Shown: in pieces, positions 62,163-64,000 of the stretch
Layout: every line of letters begins with the position of its first letter
Numbering within the stretch: position 1 is the first letter of the stretch
Assembly: GCA_014379905.1 (NCBI GenBank)
Contig: JACMKX010000144.1
Coordinates: forward strand, 62,001-126,000
Source of the DNA: Ferruginibacter sp.
Lineage (GTDB): Bacteria; Bacteroidota; Bacteroidia; Chitinophagales; Chitinophagaceae
Length of the DNA: 64,000 nt
Direction: 5' to 3'
Made by a program: the position numbers and the translations under genes
Notes under the pieces: model-generated
Database searches by the model: none
What the model saw: the letters and a program-made list of their open reading frames with translations, nothing else
Told to the model about the DNA's origin: nothing

Positions 62163-63689
62163 TTAATGTTTAAAATGTCTCATACCGGTGATCACCATAG
62201 CAAGATTATTGTTTTTACAATATTCAATAGAATCGTTGTCTCTTATAGAACCACCCGGTTGTATAAAAGAGGTGATGCCGGCTGCGTGGGCGATCTTCAC
62301 ACAATCATCAAAGGGGAAAAAAGCATCACTTGCCAGAACTGCGCCATTCAAATCAAAATTAAATTGTTTCGATTTTTCAATTGCATGGCGCAGGGCATCG
62401 ATGCGGCTGGTTTGACCACAACCTTTTCCAATTAATTGTTTATTCTTAACCAATGCAATGGCATTGCTTTTTAAATGCTTGCAAATGATGTTGGAAAAGG
62501 CCAGGTTTTCTTTTTCTTCAGCAGTTGTTTCTCTTCCGCCCGTTTCTTTCCATTCGGCATAATTGCCTTCATCATTTTGTTGCAATAAAATCCCGTTGAG
62601 CAAAGATTTGTATTGCATACCTGGTAAGTCTGCAAGTTTTAATTGCAATAAAATCCTGTTCTTTTTTGATTGCAATATTTTTAATGCTTCTTCATCAAAT
62701 GCAGGCGCTATCAATACTTCAAAGAAAATTTCGCTTATGGCAGTTGCCGTAGCAACGTCGATGGTTGTATTGGAGACCAACACACCACCAAAGGCACTTT
62801 CGGGATCGCCGGCCAAAGCTGCGTCCCAGCTTTCTTTTACGGTAGTTCCTGAAGCCACACCGCATACATTGGTATGCTTGATGATAGCAAAAACAGCCCC
62901 GCCTCCGCCCACGGGGGGAGTTGGAAATTCCCTTATTATTTGAACCGCTGCGTCGGTATCAACGAGGTTATTATAGGAGAGTTCTTTGCCGTGTAGTTGA
63001 TTGAAAACTTCATCCAGGTTACCAAAAAAGGTTGCAGCCTGGTGAGGGTTTTCCCCATAACGCAATGCTTTCTTTTCTTTATTGAAAGGTGTTTCTATAC
63101 TTATATTATTAAAGTAAGAGGAGATGGCTGTATCATAAGCAGTACAAACATCAAATGCTTTTATAGCAAAAGTTCTGCGTTGGTCCAGGGTGGTTTCACC
63201 TGCCTGTGTTTCTAAAATATCAACCAATAAGGGGTAGTCATTTTTTGCTGCAACAACTACTACATCGCGGTGATTCTTTGCAGCGGCCCTTATCATACTT
63301 GGTCCGCCAATATCAATTTTTTCAATAATTAAGCTTTCATCACTGGTGGTTTTTACTGTTTCTTCAAATGGATACAGGTCAACAATTACCAGGTCCATTT
63401 CAGGAATATTGTATTGTTTCATTTCCGCCAGGTGCGTATCATCATTTCGTTTGCCTAAAATTCCGCCGAACACGGAAGGATGCAGGGTTTTTACCCTTCC
63501 TCCTAAAATAGAAGGATAACTGGTAAGTGATTCAACAGGGATACATGTAACACCTAGTTTTTCAATAAAATCCTGTGTGCCGCCGGTGCTGTAAATGGTT
63601 ACATGGTTCTTTTGAAGTTGGTCAACGATTTTTTCCAGTCCGTTCTTGTAAAAAACAGAAATTAGTGCAGCTTTAATTTTTTTTTGCAT
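62163..63689 (-). CDS. purH: Bifunctional AICAR transformylase/IMP cyclohydrolase
   Basis: 508 aa, the usual length. It catalyses the last two steps of purine synthesis. The IMP cyclohydrolase domain comes first (ALISVFYKNGLEKIV, GGRVKTLHPSVFGGIL, DLYPFEETV). The transformylase domain follows with LRYGENPHQAATFFG, HGKELSYNNLVDTDAA, IIKHTNVCGVA and SDAFFPFDDCVKIAHAAGITSFIQPGGSIRD. No other pur gene is in the window. Confidence 0.97.
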   Translation of the reverse strand: MQKKIKAALISVFYKNGLEKIVDQLQKNHVTIYSTGGTQDFIEKLGVTCIPVESLTSYPSILGGRVKTLHPSVFGGILGKRNDDTHLAEMKQYNIPEMDLVIVDLYPFEETVKTTSDESLIIEKIDIGGPSMIRAAAKNHRDVVVVAAKNDYPLLVDILETQAGETTLDQRRTFAIKAFDVCTAYDTAISSYFNNISIETPFNKEKKALRYGENPHQAATFFGNLDEVFNQLHGKELSYNNLVDTDAAVQIIREFPTPPVGGGGAVFAIIKHTNVCGVASGTTVKESWDAALAGDPESAFGGVLVSNTTIDVATATAISEIFFEVLIAPAFDEEALKILQSKKNRILLQLKLADLPGMQYKSLLNGILLQQNDEGNYAEWKETGGRETTAEEKENLAFSNIICKHLKSNAIALVKNKQLIGKGCGQTSRIDALRHAIEKSKQFNFDLNGAVLASDAFFPFDDCVKIAHAAGITSFIQPGGSIRDNDSIEYCKNNNLAMVITGMRHFKH

Positions 63690-63708
63690 GAGAGGGGGAG
63701 CAATGTTT

Positions 63709-63838
63709 ACAGTCTAAAGACTATAGTGCATAGCAGTTTATTCAGTTTGAAATATTATTAACCTATCGGTACCCGTATAGATTTCCTCTTTTATCGACCC
63801 GGCTATCCATTGTAACTATGGACCATCGACCTCTAAAA
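63709..63838. repeat. Dispersed repeat, GGACTATCGACTATGGAC family (copy 3, split)
   Basis: AGTCTAAAGACTATAGTGCA at 63712-63731 and CTATGGACCATCGACC at 63816-63831. The second piece includes the stop codon and last codons of the ComEC-like gene. Confidence 0.45.
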
Positions 63839-64000
63839 TAAAAGCTCCTTTTTCCGATACCGAATGGCAACGCAAATTTAACGCTTCGAAGGCTGTTTTC
63901 CACTTTTGTATTTTCCACAAACTATTAGAAGCGTCAAATACAATACAGGCAGGCTTTACAGCTTTTAATACGGTTTCTATATCCACAGTTGCATTGTGAC
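63816..64000 (-). CDS. ComEC/Rec2-like protein, C-terminal end (partial)
   Basis: An open frame enters from the right edge and ends at TAG (63816-63818). The 60 residues read HNATVDIETVLKAVKPACIV then FDASNSLWKIQKWKTAFEAL and RCHSVSEKGAFILEVDGP. The VFDASNSxWKxxKWK and late GAFIL pattern matches what I know of the C-terminus of Bacteroidota ComEC-type DNA-uptake proteins. The final residues EVDGP are encoded by a dispersed repeat. Identification rests on this short tail only. Confidence 0.6.
   Translation of the reverse strand, partial: HNATVDIETVLKAVKPACIVFDASNSLWKIQKWKTAFEALNLRCHSVSEKGAFILEVDGP

Overview
The window reads as chromosomal DNA of a Bacteroidota, most likely a Chitinophagaceae-like bacterium. 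Pointers: a GldA-type gliding ABC ATPase, a Cys-rich RicT/PSP1 protein next to holB, surface proteins opening with the GIGTxTP motif, a KorA gamma-alpha fusion, an ECF sigma/anti-sigma/beta-barrel set, an MHS transporter with a DUF6814-like partner, few Shine-Dalgarno sites, and promoter-like TAnnTTTG motifs close to start codons. Base composition looks moderately AT-rich. I see no rRNA, tRNA, CRISPR, transposase, integrase or phage gene. Most of the window is ordinary core and shell genome.

Layout. 1-5978: glutathione peroxidase lipoprotein (cut by the left edge), two uncharacterised genes, holB, ricT, and a secreted protein that looks like a clan CD (caspase-like) peptidase. 6276-13040: gldA, a seven-repeat propeller-like surface protein, enolase, an FtsB/DivIC-like protein, endonuclease III and an outer-membrane protein. 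13196-23768: korA, an arginase-fold protein with a damaged metal site, PBP4-type carboxypeptidase, mutL, a GH3/beta-lactamase-fold fusion, and an alpha/beta hydrolase. 23872-28636: a type I secretion-like operon (ABC, HlyD, TolC) whose ATPase has eroded motifs, with a small secreted protein upstream. 28729-35880: small membrane protein and MHS transporter divergent from acs, then a LytTR regulator abutting a TPR histidine kinase. 35889-47101: SIMPL lipoprotein, M16 peptidase, hydrolase overlapping queA, L,D-transpeptidase, methyltransferase, and an ECF sigma/anti-sigma/barrel cluster. 47280-54140: kbl, cupin, MmcQ/YjbR, tail-fibre-like protein with an M43 protease, DinB, DUF1624 membrane protein. 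54196-64000: a metallopeptidase pseudogene, an SDR/DinB-like cluster with lost catalytic residues, Crp/Fnr, DoxX, a LutB-like protein, a deacetylase-like protein, an EamA exporter, purH, and the C-terminus of a ComEC-like protein cut by the right edge.

The most unusual feature is not one gene. It is a set of phrase-like dispersed repeats in the intergenic gaps, such as CACGAATTACACGAATT, TTTGCGCCTTTGCGTG, GGACTATCGACTATGGAC, TCAATTATCCATTAAAAAA, AACTAATCTTTGATC and AATCCTGAAAATCCT. Several occur as facing imperfect inverted pairs. Some run into coding sequence: probable in-frame repeat-derived stretches in holB and gldA, a duplicated signal-peptide phrase in the PBP, and the last codons of korA and the ComEC-like gene. 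This is the part of the window I would check first.
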